Assembly: GCA_038106445.1 (NCBI GenBank)
Contig: JAYODU010000011.1
Location: 1 to 64,000 of the forward strand
From: Pseudemcibacter sp038106445
GTDB lineage: Bacteria > Pseudomonadota > Alphaproteobacteria > Sphingomonadales > Emcibacteraceae
Reading direction: 5' to 3'
DNA: 64,000 bases
The translations under genes and the position numbers were made by a program. Position 1 is the stretch's first letter. Each line of letters opens with the position of its first letter. Positions 63,528 to 64,000 of this stretch are shown in pieces. The notes under the pieces are model-generated. The model saw only the letters and a program-made list of their open reading frames with translations. It searched no databases and was not told the DNA's origin.

Positions 63528-64000
63528 ATGAGAGAGCTTGGTGATAAAATCATTGCCGGAAACCGCAGGGCTATTGCCAAGGCTATCACACTTATTGAAT
63601 CGTCACGCCCCGACCATCAAAAAAAGGCGCAGGAATTACTTAACCTACTTCTGCCTTACACTGGGAAAACAGTTCGTCTTGGTTTAACCGGCGTACCAGG
63701 GGTTGGAAAATCCACATTCATTGAAAGCTTTGGAAAACTGCTAACAGGGCAGGGTATCCGTGTTGCAGTACTTGCCGTTGATCCGTCATCACATATTTCC
63801 GGGGGGTCTATCCTAGGTGATAAAACAAGGATGGAAGAACTCGCCAGAGACGAGTTGGCATTTATCAGACCCACGCCTTCAAAAGGAATACTTGGTGGTA
63901 CGGCACGCTATACCCGCGAAGCGATGATGATACTGGAAGCGGCGGGATTTGATGTGATCATTGTTGAAACCGTTGGTGTGGGGCAGTCAGAAGTGGCAGT
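63528..64000 (+). CDS. meaB: methylmalonyl-CoA mutase-associated GTPase MeaB (5' part)
   Basis: Runs off the window end; 157 codons visible. GTPase motifs: GLTGVPGVGKSTFIE (Walker A, ~55-70), AVDPSSHISGGSILGDKTRM, FIRPTPSKGILGG, and IIVETVGVGQSEVAV. Chaperone GTPase that protects or loads adenosylcobalamin-dependent methylmalonyl-CoA mutase. ATG follows the tetR stop by 1 bp. Indicates propionyl-CoA/branched-chain catabolism. Confidence 0.95.
   Translation, partial: MRELGDKIIAGNRRAIAKAITLIESSRPDHQKKAQELLNLLLPYTGKTVRLGLTGVPGVGKSTFIESFGKLLTGQGIRVAVLAVDPSSHISGGSILGDKTRMEELARDELAFIRPTPSKGILGGTARYTREAMMILEAAGFDVIIVETVGVGQSEVA

Noticed and set aside
1..64000. tRNA, rRNA, CRISPR array, transposase or phage genes
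   Set aside because: No cloverleaf-like cluster, regularly spaced repeat, integrase or transposase motif was found by reading both strands. A tRNAscan or IS search could overturn this.

Overview
The window looks like chromosomal DNA of a free-living alphaproteobacterium with AT-leaning composition (around 40% G+C by eye). Supporting signs are an ECF sigma/ChrR module beside a cyclopropane-synthase cluster, the mreBCD-mrdA-rodA block, a PhoP/PhoQ-type two-component pair, metZ-type methionine synthesis, and a leucine-rich leader peptide ahead of leuA. No tRNA, rRNA, CRISPR array, phage or insertion sequence was recognised. No lineage below class is claimed.

Layout. 0.4-2.3 kb: bifunctional glutathionylspermidine synthetase/amidase. 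2.4-10.5 kb: a minus-strand amino-sugar operon (DMT permease, BadF-type kinase, KbaZ/AgaZ, AgaS, NagA/AgaA, FucP-type MFS permease) preceded by a secreted GH5-like glycosidase; AgaS and AgaZ point to N-acetylgalactosamine. 10.6-16.9 kb: sigma factor, ChrR and an SDR (plus) facing a minus operon of FAD oxidoreductase, DUF1365, CFA synthase and DUF3833 lipoprotein, a singlet-oxygen/membrane-lipid response set. 17-25.7 kb: TSUP exporter, PLP sulfur enzyme with APC permease, kinase, a degenerate M20 peptidase homologue, a lipoprotein gene broken by a stop codon, NhaD. 25.8-36.3 kb: truncated GT87, radical SAM protein, metZ, apaG, folE, trkH, DUF898/M48 pair, GT2-GtrA gene broken by a stop codon, argE. 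36.3-38.2 kb: leader peptide, attenuator-like RNA, leuA. 38.4-43.8 kb: rod-shape operon. 43.8-51.1 kb: tag, ygfZ, VanZ gene plus VanZ fragment, ferredoxin-NADP reductase, PepSY/response regulator/kinase, glycine-zipper lipoprotein, FKBP isomerase.

51.3-58.2 kb is the most unusual part. It holds inositol-1-phosphate synthase coupled to an inositol-phosphate cytidylyltransferase-like protein, and converging on them a chorismate mutase, a MOP flippase, a secreted Svf1/AttH-like protein, a CDP-alcohol phosphatidyltransferase and a WbpP-type UDP-GlcNAc 4-epimerase. Together they suggest a CDP-inositol route to an exported inositol phospholipid or phosphodiester.

58.7-64 kb: a TPR/TolB-type regulator, acyl-CoA dehydrogenase, thiolase, divergent TetR regulator and the start of meaB, an acyl-CoA/propionate catabolism neighbourhood.

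Gene decay is a theme. Two genes (lipoprotein; GT2-GtrA) are split by a single in-frame TAA, the GT87 lacks its N terminus, one VanZ gene is a fragment, and the TPR regulator has no ordinary start codon ahead of its conserved domain.
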